From assembly GCF_024053505.1 (NCBI RefSeq), contig NZ_JAMXQS010000008.1:310001-374000 (forward strand): a stretch of DNA of 64,000 nucleotides, read 5' to 3'. Positions 34,689 through 45,430 of this stretch are shown here, in pieces. A program made the translations under genes and the position numbers. The number at the start of each line of letters is the position of its first letter. The first letter of the stretch is position 1. The stretch is from Mesorhizobium liriopis (GTDB lineage Bacteria; Pseudomonadota; Alphaproteobacteria; Rhizobiales; Rhizobiaceae). The notes under the pieces are model-generated. The model made no database searches. It worked only from the letters and a program-made list of their open reading frames with translations, and was not told the origin of the DNA.

Positions 34689-37280
34689 ATGACCGAGGCG
34701 ACCGGCCAGAACCGACCCCCCGCAACCTTGCGCCGCAGGCGTAAGATCACCCGCGCGACGATGATCGCGGAACGTATCTGGCCGCTTCTGCTGCCCGCAT
34801 TGCTCGTGATTCTGGCTTTTCTCGCGGTCGCGTGGTCCGGCTTGTTGCGCACGATGCCTGATTGGGGCCGGGTTGCCACGGTTGCCGCCTTCCTGTTCGG
34901 TCTTCTGGCCAGCCTTTGTCCGCTGCGCTTCTTCGCGAAGCCGACAAGCGGCGAGGTGGACCGCCGCATCGAGGCGTCCAACGCGCTTCCGCACACGCCC
35001 GTTCTGGTGCAGCAGGACCGGCCGAGTGCGGCCGGCGACGACCCTTTCGCGCAGGCGCTGTGGCGCGAGCATCAGCGGCGCATGGCGGCGCGGCTTGCGG
35101 AACTGCGCGGCGACGGGTTGCGCACGCGCGTGGCCGAGCGCGACCCTTGGGGCCTGCGCGCGGTCGTGGTGCTGGCAGCCGTTGCGGCTTTCGCCTTTTC
35201 CTTCGGTCCCCTGGGCGGGCGGCTGGGCGATGCCTTCCGCGTGCCGGCAGCACTCGAAACCGTTCCGCCACGCATCGATGCCTGGGTGACACCGCCCGAC
35301 TATACGGGTGCCGCTCCCATCTTTCTGTCCGACCCCTCGCAGGCTCAGGCGCAGAATTTCTCCGTACCCGAAAAAAGCGTCGTCACCCTGCGTGTGACCG
35401 GCGGGTCGGGCAAGGAGGTGCTGGAGATCGACGAGAACGGGCGAGGGGCGAAACCTGTTGCCGAGAAGAAGCCGGAAGGCGCACAGCTGGCGCAAAGCGC
35501 GGCTGTGACCTCGAAGCAGTTCGAAGGGGTGCTCGAAAGCGATGCGTCGCTGATCCTGCGCGATGGATCGGACACGCTTCGCACTTGGCGCTTCGCGGTG
35601 AAGCGTGATCAAGCGCCGGAGATCCGTTTCACCGCCGAGCCCAAGCGGGCGGCGAACGGCACGCTGGAACTCGCCTACGAGATCAAGGACGACTATGGCG
35701 CGACGGGCGCCAAGTCCGACTTCACCCTGAGCGAGGAGCCGGCTGAAGACGCGCGCCCACTCTATGGTGAGCCCGAAATGCCGCTCGGCCTGCCGCGCCG
35801 GGGCGCTAAGGCACCGACCGCGAAGGCTGCGCGCGATTTGACCGAGCATGTCTGGGCCGGCAGCACGGTGAAGCTCACGCTTCACGCCACGGATGCTGCG
35901 AACCAGGAGGGCTCGTCCGAGGTTAAGGAGATCGTGCTGCCCGAGCATGTCTTCGCCAACCCGCTCGCGCGCGCCATCATCGAGCAGCGCAAGATGATCG
36001 GCATGGATGCGAATGCCAAGGATCAGGCCTTGGAGCTGATGGATGCGATCACGCTTCGGCCCGAGGATACGTTCGACAATCCGTCCAACTATCTCGCGGT
36101 CGTCAGCGCGCGTACGCGGCTGGAACTCGCTCAGACCGACGATCAGTTGCGCGAGGTAGTAGACTATCTCTGGGCGGTGGCGAACACCATCGAGCAGGGC
36201 GACCTGTCGGAGGCTCAGAAGCGACTTGCCAAGGCGCAGGAGGCCTTGAAGGAGGCGTTGGAGAATGGCGCGTCCGACGAGGAGATCGACAAGCTCATGA
36301 AAGAGCTGCGTCAGGCGATGAACGAGTTCATGCGCGAATTCGCCCAGCAGGCGCAGAAGAACCCGCAGATGCAGCAGGCGATGCCCAACGCCCAGGAGCT
36401 TCGCCCGCAGGATCTCGACCGCATGATGAAGCAGATGGAGGATCTGGCGAAGTCCGGCAATCGCGATGCCGCGCAGGAACTTCTCTCGCAGCTTCAGGAG
36501 ATGATGAACAATCTCCAGATGGCGCGCCCGCAGCAAGGCCAGCAGGGGCAGCAGAACAACGCCATGCAGGAGCAGATGAACAAGCTCGGCGACATCATGC
36601 GACGCCAGCAGGAAATGATGAACGAGACCTTCCGAATGCAGCAGGGGCAGCAGGGCGAAGGTCAGCAAGGCGAGCAGCAGCAGGGCCAGAACGGTGAGGG
36701 CCAGCAGCCCGGCCAGCAGGGCAAACAGGGCCAGGGGCAACAAGGGGAACAAGGGCAGGGTCAGGGTCGTCCCATGACCCCGCAAGAGTTCGCCGAGGCG
36801 CTCAAGAACCTCCAGGAGGGCCAGAACAAGCTGCAGCAGGAGCTCGAGGCTCTGCAGAAGGGCATGGAAGGCCAGGGCATGCAGCCGGGCGAAGGCTTTG
36901 GCGAGGCGGGGCGCGAAATGGGGCAGGCCGGCGAATCGCTCGGTCAGGGTGACGGCGAGAATGCGGTCGGCTCACAAGGCCGCGCACTCGAAGCTCTTCG
37001 CCGCGGTGCGCAGGACATGATGCAGCAGATGATGCAGGCCCAGCAGGGCGAGGAGGGCGGTTCCGAACAGGGCGGCCGCCAGCAAAGCAGCGACCGCGAC
37101 CCCCTCGGCCGTCCGCGTGCCACGACCGGGCCCGATCTCGGCAACTCCGTCGAGGTGCCAGATGAGATCGATGTGCAGCGCGCACGGCGCATTCTGGATG
37201 CGATCCGCAAGCGTCTGGGCGACGCGCTGTCGCCGGAACTGGAGCGGAGTTACCTGGAGCGGCTGCTGCAGATGCGGTGA
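34689..37280 (+). CDS. TIGR02302 family (DUF4175) membrane protein
   Basis: An 863-residue protein with an N-terminal pair of helices (about residues 30-75), a third at about 160-180, a large periplasmic beta-rich domain, then a charged coiled-coil-like region and a strongly Gln/Gly-rich tract (about 615-700; QGQQGEGQQGEQQQGQNG). This is the alphaproteobacterial TIGR02302/DUF4175 family; its function is unknown and an envelope or cell-surface role is assumed. The ATG at 34689 is used because upstream in-frame starts lie inside palindrome copy C. Confidence 0.85.
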   Translation: MTEATGQNRPPATLRRRRKITRATMIAERIWPLLLPALLVILAFLAVAWSGLLRTMPDWGRVATVAAFLFGLLASLCPLRFFAKPTSGEVDRRIEASNALPHTPVLVQQDRPSAAGDDPFAQALWREHQRRMAARLAELRGDGLRTRVAERDPWGLRAVVVLAAVAAFAFSFGPLGGRLGDAFRVPAALETVPPRIDAWVTPPDYTGAAPIFLSDPSQAQAQNFSVPEKSVVTLRVTGGSGKEVLEIDENGRGAKPVAEKKPEGAQLAQSAAVTSKQFEGVLESDASLILRDGSDTLRTWRFAVKRDQAPEIRFTAEPKRAANGTLELAYEIKDDYGATGAKSDFTLSEEPAEDARPLYGEPEMPLGLPRRGAKAPTAKAARDLTEHVWAGSTVKLTLHATDAANQEGSSEVKEIVLPEHVFANPLARAIIEQRKMIGMDANAKDQALELMDAITLRPEDTFDNPSNYLAVVSARTRLELAQTDDQLREVVDYLWAVANTIEQGDLSEAQKRLAKAQEALKEALENGASDEEIDKLMKELRQAMNEFMREFAQQAQKNPQMQQAMPNAQELRPQDLDRMMKQMEDLAKSGNRDAAQELLSQLQEMMNNLQMARPQQGQQGQQNNAMQEQMNKLGDIMRRQQEMMNETFRMQQGQQGEGQQGEQQQGQNGEGQQPGQQGKQGQGQQGEQGQGQGRPMTPQEFAEALKNLQEGQNKLQQELEALQKGMEGQGMQPGEGFGEAGREMGQAGESLGQGDGENAVGSQGRALEALRRGAQDMMQQMMQAQQGEEGGSEQGGRQQSSDRDPLGRPRATTGPDLGNSVEVPDEIDVQRARRILDAIRKRLGDALSPELERSYLERLLQMR

Positions 37281-37300
37281 GGGGGCTCAGTATCCGTGCC

Positions 37301-37310
37301 GTCATTCTCG
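37301..37310. repeat. Half copy of palindrome family 2
   Basis: GTCATTCTCG matches the first half of the palindrome seen at 37359-38021. It may be a decayed copy at the edge of the cassette; only ten bases match, so this could be chance. Confidence 0.35.
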
Positions 37311-37358
37311 CGGATAAAGATGTTTTACGGCCCCGACTCTTTTGGTGAGGTTACGGTA

Positions 37359-37390
37359 TGGATTCTCGGGTCGAGCCCGAGAATGACGAA
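37359..37390 (-). repeat. Palindrome family 2, copy 1
   Basis: ATTCTCGGG-TCGAG-CCCGAGAAT, flanked by ATGG and GACGAA. It is the reverse orientation of copy 2, about 64 bases away. Arms are 9 bp. Confidence 0.85.
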
Positions 37391-37453
37391 GGGAAAGACG
37401 AAACGCCTCACCTTCGACGTTCGTTATTAACACCGACCGGTCCCCACGCTCCT

Positions 37454-37485
37454 CGTCATTCTCGGGCTTGACCCGAGAATCCATG
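37454..37485 (+). repeat. Palindrome family 2, copy 2
   Basis: TCGTCATTCTCGGGCTTGAC followed by CCGAGAATCCATG. Forms an inverted pair with copy 1. Lies 46 bases past the 3' end of the GIY-YIG gene. Confidence 0.85.
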
Positions 37486-37530
37486 CCGCGCCCTCACCAG
37501 CTTCGCGGGGGGATGTCGAATAGCGCCGGC

Positions 37531-37818
37531 CTACCACCCTATTCCGCGCATCAACTCCTGCCAGTCCGGGTTCATGGCTTCGATCAACTCGATCTTCCAT
37601 TCCCGCCGCCAGCGCTTGAGGGATGTTTCTCGCTGGATCGCATCGCGGATGTCGAAATGCTCCTCGTACCAGACGAGCCGGAATACATTGTAGCGCGATG
37701 CGAAGCGCGAACCGCGTTCACTGCGATGTTCGAACATACGGCGGGAAAGGTCGTTGGTGACCCCGATATAGATCGTGCCGCGCTTCTGGCTGGCGGTCAT
37801 GTAGACGTAGCCGGTCAT
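37531..37818 (-). CDS. GIY-YIG nuclease family protein
   Basis: A 95-residue single-domain GIY-YIG protein (UPF0213-like). The motif pair is YVY (residues 4-6) and YIG (17-19); the catalytic Arg region is NDLSRRMFEHRS (26-27) and the metal-binding Glu is E64 in IQRETSLKRW. Single-domain GIY-YIG proteins of this size are often numerous in one alphaproteobacterial genome; their role is unsettled. The gene is bracketed on each side by an inverted pair of the same palindrome and has a dyad next to its start, so the unit looks like a mobile or repeat-associated cassette. Confidence 0.88.
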   Translation of the reverse strand: MTGYVYMTASQKRGTIYIGVTNDLSRRMFEHRSERGSRFASRYNVFRLVWYEEHFDIRDAIQRETSLKRWRREWKIELIEAMNPDWQELMRGIGW

Positions 37819-37857
37819 GGTGCGAGGCTAGCAGTTAAATACGCTACTGATCGCACC
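37819..37857. promoter_or_regulatory. Inverted repeat adjoining the GIY-YIG start codon
   Basis: GGTGCGA (37819-37825) and TCGCACC (37851-37857) form a 7-bp dyad; CAGT/ACTG nests inside. The dyad begins directly upstream of the start codon, so it may be an autoregulatory site or part of the mobile unit end. Confidence 0.45.
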
Positions 37858-37895
37858 GAATTCTACCTAGCCGGCACTTCTCCACCGTCACGGCT

Positions 37896-37927
37896 TGGAT
37901 TCTCGGGTCAAGCCCGAGAATGACGAA
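37896..37927 (-). repeat. Palindrome family 2, copy 3
   Basis: ATTCTCGGG-TCAAG-CCCGAGAAT in the same orientation as copy 1. Flanking sequence (CGTCACGGCTTGG) also matches copy 4 in reverse, so the paired sequence is about 45 bases. Between here and the secA terminator nothing else is recognised. Confidence 0.85.
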
Positions 37928-37989
37928 GTGCGTGGGGGTAGGTTGATGGCAGTCGCCAGGGTTGAAGGTTCGCTTCTCCCTCTTTCCCT

Positions 37990-38021
37990 TCGTCATTCTC
38001 GGCCTTGAGCCGAGAATCCAA
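37990..38021 (+). repeat. Palindrome family 2, copy 4
   Basis: ATTCTCGGC-CTTGA-GCCGAGAAT. Compared with copies 1-3, the last base of the left arm and the first of the right arm both change (G to C and C to G), keeping the pair. This is a compensatory change, evidence that the hairpin itself is conserved. Confidence 0.85.
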
Positions 38022-38112
38022 GCCGTGACGGAGGTGGCCAAGTCGGGGGTCTGTGTTCATCTACCTGGATGCCGCTGGTAGCCTGTATGGCGAATAGGCT
38101 GACTCCCAAAAC

Positions 38113-38143
38113 AAAAACTCCCGGCCAATGACCGGGAGTTTTC
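38113..38143 (-). terminator. Intrinsic terminator after secA
   Basis: CTCCCGG (38119-38125) and CCGGGAG (38133-38139) with a 7-base loop. On the minus strand the stem is followed by TTTTTGTTTT. A shorter T-run on the plus side makes it partly bidirectional. Confidence 0.88.
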
Positions 38144-38161
38144 TCTTCCGCTAAAACTGCC

Positions 38162-40900
<2,739 letters not shown>

Positions 40901-41204
40901 CGAATGGTCCTTTCATTCACTGCGCCAAGGGCTGGCAACAACGCTGCCACCTGCCAGACGAGGGCTCCAACAGGCGGGAAAACAAGGGGATGCGCCACGG
41001 GGCGCGTCACGAAAACGCGTCTGGACGCAGAAGCGTTGGAGAGATAAGAGGGCCCCCATGCGATGTCAACGTGGCGCTGGAGGCCGCTGATCCCGCGCCA
41101 GAGCCCGGTTCCGGGCACGAGAGCCATGCGGACGCCCGACTGATCAACTCGTCCGACCTTTCGACATCCCCTCTTTCCTTCAAGCCCGATCGGAGAAATT
41201 GCCG
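40901..41204. other. secA/parvulin divergent intergenic region
   Basis: 304 bases with no gene. It must hold the divergent promoters of secA and the isomerase gene, but I see no match good enough to place a -35/-10 pair. The GC-rich stretch around 41090-41120 can fold (GAGCCCGGTTCCGGGC), but no T-run follows. Confidence 0.5.
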
Positions 41205-42176
41205 ATGCACTTCACGCTTTCCCGCGCCTCAACGCGGCTTCGTTTTGCCACCTGCGCGCTGGCGCTCGGCCTGAGCGCCGCGGCGGTTGCGCCCGTGATG
41301 GCGCAGGACGCCCCGGCGCCTGCCAAGCCTGCGGCACCGGCCGCACCGGCGAAGCCCGTCGATCCGAAGGCAATGGTCGCCACCGTCAACGGCCAGCAGA
41401 TCACGGAAGGCGATCTTCAACTTGCGGAGCAGGACCTCGACCAGCAATTCGCGCAGTTGCCGCCGGAGGCCAAGCGCGGTGCGGCCCTTTCGGCCGTGAT
41501 CGAGATCAAGCTGCTCGCGGGCGACGCGGTGAAGAAGGGTCTCGACAAGGACCCGCAATTCGAAGCGCGCATGGCCTTCCTGCGTGACCGTGCGCTGCAT
41601 ACCGCATTGGTCGAGTCGGAAGTCGCGAAGAAGGTGACCGATCAGGAGATCCGCGCTCGCTACGATCAGGAAATCGCGAACACGCCGCCCGTCAACGAGG
41701 TGCACGCCCGCCACATCCTGGTGAACACCAAGGAAGAGGCCGAGGCCATCATCAAGGAGCTCGACGGCGGCAAGAAGTTCGAGGACCTCGCCAACGAGAA
41801 GACCACCGATCCGAGCGGCAAGACCACGGGCGGCGATCTTGGCTGGTTCGGCCCCGGCCGCATGGTGCCCGAATTCGAAACCGCCGCCATGGCGCTCGAG
41901 CCCGGCTCCTATACCAAGACGCCCGTGCAGTCGCAGTTCGGCTGGCACGTGATCAAGGTCGAGGACAAGCGCGTGCAGCAGCCGCCGGCCTTCGAACAGG
42001 TCAAGGAGCAGGTCCGCTCGATCCTCCTGCGCGAGAAATATTTCGCGCTGGTCAAGCAGGTGCGCGGCGAAGCCAAGGTGGACATCGCCGACCCCGCGCT
42101 GAAGGCGGCCGTCGATCAGGCCGACCGCGCGACCGACTCGCCGGCTGACGGCGGCGAGCAGCCCGCGCAGCAGTAA
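41205..42176 (+). CDS. Periplasmic peptidyl-prolyl isomerase (parvulin, SurA/PpiC-like)
   Basis: A 323-residue exported foldase. Signal peptide about residues 1-34 ends near APVMAQDA. An Ala/Pro linker follows. The N-terminal chaperone segment (about 52-155) precedes a single rotamase domain (about 165-265) with [16 protein letters not shown] and [17 protein letters not shown]. Together with SecA upstream it fits export and outer membrane protein folding. The ATG at 41205 is used; the preceding TTG is two codons upstream. A GC-rich hairpin at about 42193-42226 follows the stop without a T-run. Confidence 0.9.
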   Translation: MHFTLSRASTRLRFATCALALGLSAAAVAPVMAQDAPAPAKPAAPAAPAKPVDPKAMVATVNGQQITEGDLQLAEQDLDQQFAQLPPEAKRGAALSAVIEIKLLAGDAVKKGLDKDPQFEARMAFLRDRALHTALVESEVAKKVTDQEIRARYDQEIANTPPVNEVHARHILVNTKEEAEAIIKELDGGKKFEDLANEKTTDPSGKTTGGDLGWFGPGRMVPEFETAAMALEPGSYTKTPVQSQFGWHVIKVEDKRVQQPPAFEQVKEQVRSILLREKYFALVKQVRGEAKVDIADPALKAAVDQADRATDSPADGGEQPAQQ

Positions 42177-42276
42177 GCCCTCAACTAAGTTCGGCTCCGC
42201 GCGCGAACCGCCTTGCGCGCGGGGGCCAAACGGGGCAATCGGGCGGACATCCGTTTTCACTTCATCAAGAGAACCG

Positions 42277-43509
42277 ATGTCCGCTTCCGTTTCGCCGCTC
42301 GCCCCGAAATCCGTGCCCGCCATGCCCGCACTCGACGGCGTGGGCATCGCCACCGCCCAAGCCGGCATCAAGTACAAGAACCGCACCGACCTTCTCCTGA
42401 TGGTGTTCGACGAGGGCACCGAGGTCGCTGGCGTCTTCACCCGCTCCAAATGCCCTTCCGCTCCGGTCGATTTCTGCCGCGCCAATCTGGGTGGGGGCCG
42501 CGCGCGTGCTCTGGTGGTCAATTCCGGCAATGCCAACGCGTTCACCGGCAAGAAGGGCCGTGAAACGACGCGGGCAACGGGCGAGATGGCGGCTCAAGCC
42601 GTGGGCTGCAGTGCGGACGAAATCTTCCTCGCTTCGACGGGTGTCATCGGCGAACCGCTCGATGCGAACAAGTTCGGCCATCTGCTGGGCGGCCTGGCAA
42701 AGGAGGCCAAGGGCGGGGCTTGGGCGGAAGCGGCTGCCGCCATCATGACCACCGACACCTATCCGAAAGTCGCGACGCGTCAGGTTGCGCTCAATGGCGC
42801 AACGGTGACGATCAACGGTATCGCCAAAGGCGCCGGCATGATCGCGCCCGACATGGCGACCATGCTGAGCTTCGTCGCGACCGATGCGGCGGTCGCCGCG
42901 CCTGTGCTGCAAGCCCTGCTGTCGTCCAGTGTGGAGACAACGTTCAATGCAGTGACGGTCGATAGCGATACATCGACCAGCGACACCCTGCTTCTGTTCG
43001 CGACCGGCAAGGCCGGCAATGCGCGGATCACGGATGCCGGCGACCCGAAGCTCGAAGCCTTCCGCGCCGCCCTTGGCGAGGTGCTGCACGATCTGGCAGT
43101 TCAGGTCGTCCGCGATGGCGAGGGCGCACGCAAGGAGATCGAGATCGAGGTGACGGGCGCATCCGACGATCGCTCGGCCAAGCGCATCGCGCTTTCGATC
43201 GCCAACTCGCCGCTGGTGAAGACGGCGGTTGCCGGCGAGGATGCGAATTGGGGCCGCGTGGTGATGGCCGTCGGCAAGGCCGGAGAGCCCGCCGACCGCG
43301 ACCGGTTGGCTATCTGGTTCGGGCCACATCGTCTTGCGCATGAGGGCGAGCGCGACCCCGATTATTCGGAAGAGGCGACCTCGGCCTATATGAAGGGCGA
43401 GCAGATCAGGATCCGGGCGGATATCGGTCTGGGCGAGGGCAAGGCGCGGGTGTGGACCTGCGACCTCACCAAGGAATATGTTGCCATCAATGGCGACTAC
43501 CGTTCCTGA
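42277..43509 (+). CDS. argJ: Bifunctional ornithine acetyltransferase / N-acetylglutamate synthase
   Basis: A 410-residue self-processing enzyme of the arginine cycle that moves the acetyl group from N-acetylornithine to glutamate. Autocleavage is expected between A194 and T195 in [11 protein letters not shown], making alpha and beta chains with Thr as nucleophile. Substrate-binding blocks [17 protein letters not shown] and [12 protein letters not shown] are intact. The ATG at 42277 gives the usual N-terminal length. The next gene starts 8 bases after the stop. Confidence 0.95.
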   Translation: MSASVSPLAPKSVPAMPALDGVGIATAQAGIKYKNRTDLLLMVFDEGTEVAGVFTRSKCPSAPVDFCRANLGGGRARALVVNSGNANAFTGKKGRETTRATGEMAAQAVGCSADEIFLASTGVIGEPLDANKFGHLLGGLAKEAKGGAWAEAAAAIMTTDTYPKVATRQVALNGATVTINGIAKGAGMIAPDMATMLSFVATDAAVAAPVLQALLSSSVETTFNAVTVDSDTSTSDTLLLFATGKAGNARITDAGDPKLEAFRAALGEVLHDLAVQVVRDGEGARKEIEIEVTGASDDRSAKRIALSIANSPLVKTAVAGEDANWGRVVMAVGKAGEPADRDRLAIWFGPHRLAHEGERDPDYSEEATSAYMKGEQIRIRADIGLGEGKARVWTCDLTKEYVAINGDYRS

Positions 43510-43516
43510 CCCATTG

Positions 43517-44290
43517 ATGACGCCTGAAGCTCCTTTACCGGTCCTTGCCACCGTCCGCCGCTTCGAGGCGGCTGGCTTCCGTGCATGGCCGGCGGCCTCC
43601 GCGCATTATGATGGCGCGTGGCTGATGCGGCTGACACCGGGGCATCCGGCCAAGCGGCTCAATTCCATCAACCCGCTCGATCCGGGCGACCATTTCGACA
43701 TCTCGTCGCGCATCGAAAAAGCGCGGTCGAGCTTCGCCGAGATCGACCAGCCGCTGACCTTTCGCATCTCGCCGCTCGCAGGCGACAAGATCACCGCCTA
43801 TCTCGACGCCCAAGGTTGGCAGGCCTTCGACGAGTCGCTCGTCATGCATTGCGATCTCGAAGGCAGCGTGGTCGAGCACGCGCTCGACCAGATCCCGCTC
43901 AAGGATGTGGAGCGCTTCACGCAGTCGCTTCTGTCGATCAACGAGATGCCGCGCAGCCTCATGGCGGCGTTGGGTGGCGTGATCCAGGCCGTGCCGGCGG
44001 AAGCCGGGCTGTTCGTGCTGGAAAGCGACGCAAAGGCGGTCGCTGCGACCGTCTGCGTGCATGACGGCGATCTGGCCGGGCTGTTCGAGGTTGCGACCGC
44101 ACCATCGGAACGTGGCAAGGGCTTCGGGCGGCGCATCGTGACCTCAGCGCTGAAATGGGCGCTCGGCCGGGGCGCGCGTCAGGCCTGGCTGCAGGTCGGC
44201 GCCGAGAATGAGCCGGCCGTCAATCTCTACCGCTCGCTCGGCTTTTCCGAGCTTTATCGCTACCATTACCGCCGGCCGCCCACGCCGTGA
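43517..44290 (+). CDS. GNAT family N-acetyltransferase
   Basis: A 257-residue protein with a C-terminal GNAT domain (about residues 120-250): acetyl-CoA loop SERGKGFGRRI and end strand ENEPAVNLYRSLGF. The N-terminal half (LTPGHPAKRLNSINPLDPG) is a conserved, family-specific substrate module. The substrate is unknown. The ATG at 43517 is used; the longer ATG at 43490 overlaps argJ. The stop overlaps mutT's GTG (GTGA), so argJ-GNAT-mutT are translated in sequence. Confidence 0.82.
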   Translation: MTPEAPLPVLATVRRFEAAGFRAWPAASAHYDGAWLMRLTPGHPAKRLNSINPLDPGDHFDISSRIEKARSSFAEIDQPLTFRISPLAGDKITAYLDAQGWQAFDESLVMHCDLEGSVVEHALDQIPLKDVERFTQSLLSINEMPRSLMAALGGVIQAVPAEAGLFVLESDAKAVAATVCVHDGDLAGLFEVATAPSERGKGFGRRIVTSALKWALGRGARQAWLQVGAENEPAVNLYRSLGFSELYRYHYRRPPTP

Positions 44291-44697
44291 GTGATCCCAA
44301 ACCGCTCCTTCTCGTCGCCGCCTGCGCGCTGGTGGACAGCGACAACCGCGTGCTGATCGCGCAAAGGCCCGAGGGCAAGTCGCTGGCAGGGCTGTGGGAG
44401 TTTCCCGGCGGCAAGGTCGAGCCGGGCGAAACGCCGGAAGAAACGGTGATCCGCGAACTCTATGAGGAACTCGGCGTGGTGACCAAGGTCGCCTGCCTCG
44501 CGCCGCTGACTTTCGCGAGCCATGCTTATGAGCGTTTCAACCTCTTGATGCCGCTTTTCGTGTGCCGCCGGTTCGAGAACACGCCGCAGTCGCGTGAAGG
44601 GCAGGCGTTGAAGTGGGTCCGTGCGAACCGGCTGCGGGACTGGCCGATGCCGCCTGCGGATGAACCGCTGATCCCGTTTCTCGAGGATCTGCTTTGA
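44287..44697 (+). CDS. mutT: Nudix hydrolase, MutT (8-oxo-dGTP diphosphatase)
   Basis: A 136-residue Nudix enzyme that removes oxidised dGTP from the pool. The Nudix box is intact: GGKVEPGETPEETVIRELYE followed by EEL. The N terminus LLLVAACALVDSDNRVLIAQRPEGK is typical of MutT. The GTG start overlaps the upstream stop. No mutation-sensitive residue is missing. Confidence 0.92.
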   Translation: MSDPKPLLLVAACALVDSDNRVLIAQRPEGKSLAGLWEFPGGKVEPGETPEETVIRELYEELGVVTKVACLAPLTFASHAYERFNLLMPLFVCRRFENTPQSREGQALKWVRANRLRDWPMPPADEPLIPFLEDLL

Positions 44698-44765
44698 ACG
44701 GCTAAGCCGGTCGTCCCATGGCGCGTCTCAGCCAGCCCGTAGCGTGGGCAAATCCTTCATCCGCC

Positions 44766-44786
44766 TCATGCTTAACGCCATGCTTA
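44766..44786. repeat. Direct repeat CATGCTTAA x2, 12 bp apart
   Basis: CATGCTTAA occurs at 44766-44774 and 44778-44786. Together they make TTAA-N8-TTAA, one base off the CtrA spacing. It lies about 70 bases upstream of the membrane protein gene at 44856 and may be a regulatory site. Confidence 0.35.
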
Positions 44787-44855
44787 AGGCAGCGTTAGGA
44801 GAGTCCTGCGTAATTGAAACACATCGAGAAACGACACAGCAGGCGGAGTTGGGGC

Positions 44856-45176
44856 GTGAAGGCAAACGAGTGGGATTATGTGAAAGTCCCTCGCCGCTCT
44901 CCCTTGGCGGAAGCCGGTTTTGGCATCCTGCGTGCCACCCTGCTTTTCTCGTCCGTTGCGGTTGCGCTCACGCTCTTGATCGTACCGGTCGTGGACAAGA
45001 ATCCTCGGCTCGCCATGAACCTTCCCGGCAGCCAGCCGCTCGATATGATGGCGACAGGGTCCGTCACGAAGGGCGATCCGAAGCCCTCCTATACGCTGCG
45101 GCGCAGCGTGCTGCAGTCTTCGCCCGACGGGATCTGCCGGATCAATGCGGATGGAACGCGTTCCGGCGATTGCTGA
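44856..45176 (+). CDS. Small single-span membrane protein upstream of Flp pilin
   Basis: A 106-residue protein with one transmembrane helix (about residues 28-48, LLFSSVAVALTLLIVPVV), a short basic cytoplasmic N terminus, and a periplasmic C-terminal domain with two Cys residues (ICRINADGTRSGDC) that could pair. The GTG at 44856 with GGAG seven bases upstream is chosen over a TTG at 44814. It precedes the Flp pilin gene by 75 bases on the same strand, so a link to the pilin is possible. I do not know the family. Confidence 0.62.
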   Translation: MKANEWDYVKVPRRSPLAEAGFGILRATLLFSSVAVALTLLIVPVVDKNPRLAMNLPGSQPLDMMATGSVTKGDPKPSYTLRRSVLQSSPDGICRINADGTRSGDC

Positions 45177-45251
45177 TCGAATCACCGCGCGGATCTTAAC
45201 CTTTTCTCCTCTAACGGCTGATATGCGTGCCGTTCAGAGGGCCCAAAGACC

Positions 45252-45428
45252 ATGCAGCTTCTGAAGCGCTTCGCCCGCGACGAAAAGGGCGCTACGATCG
45301 TCGAATACGGCATCATCCTGACGGTGCTGTCGCTGGTGATCATCGGCGGCGTGGGCCAGGCGAGCGACGCTATCCAGCAGCTTTTCGAAGACAATAACAG
45401 CCATATCAATCAGGCGCTGAGCCAGTAG
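45252..45428 (+). CDS. Flp/Fap family type IVb pilin
   Basis: A 58-residue prepilin. The prepilin peptidase site is KG/ATIVEY: cleavage after G13, with the conserved Glu at mature position 5 and Tyr at 6. A hydrophobic helix of about 22 residues follows (GIILTVLSLVIIGGVG), then a short polar tail. This is the standard Flp pilin of the tad secretion system. No cpa or tad genes are in the window, so it is a lone pilin gene. The stop is 2 bases before the convergent methyltransferase stop. Confidence 0.9.
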   Translation: MQLLKRFARDEKGATIVEYGIILTVLSLVIIGGVGQASDAIQQLFEDNNSHINQALSQ

Positions 45429-45430
45429 CG

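Noticed and set aside
33690-36785. Roughly 1000-codon minus-strand frame across lysA and the TIGR02302 gene, with a Leu-rich start
   Set aside because: The Leu-rich start is the complement of the Gln/Gly-rich tract. Both sense genes are well supported.
37281-38161. CRISPR array in the repeat-rich region
   Set aside because: Repeats are alternately inverted, irregularly spaced and palindromic; there are no spacers of constant length and no cas genes.
44770-44786. Full CtrA site at the pilin-associated gene
   Set aside because: The TTAA half sites are eight bases apart, not seven, so it is only noted as a direct repeat.
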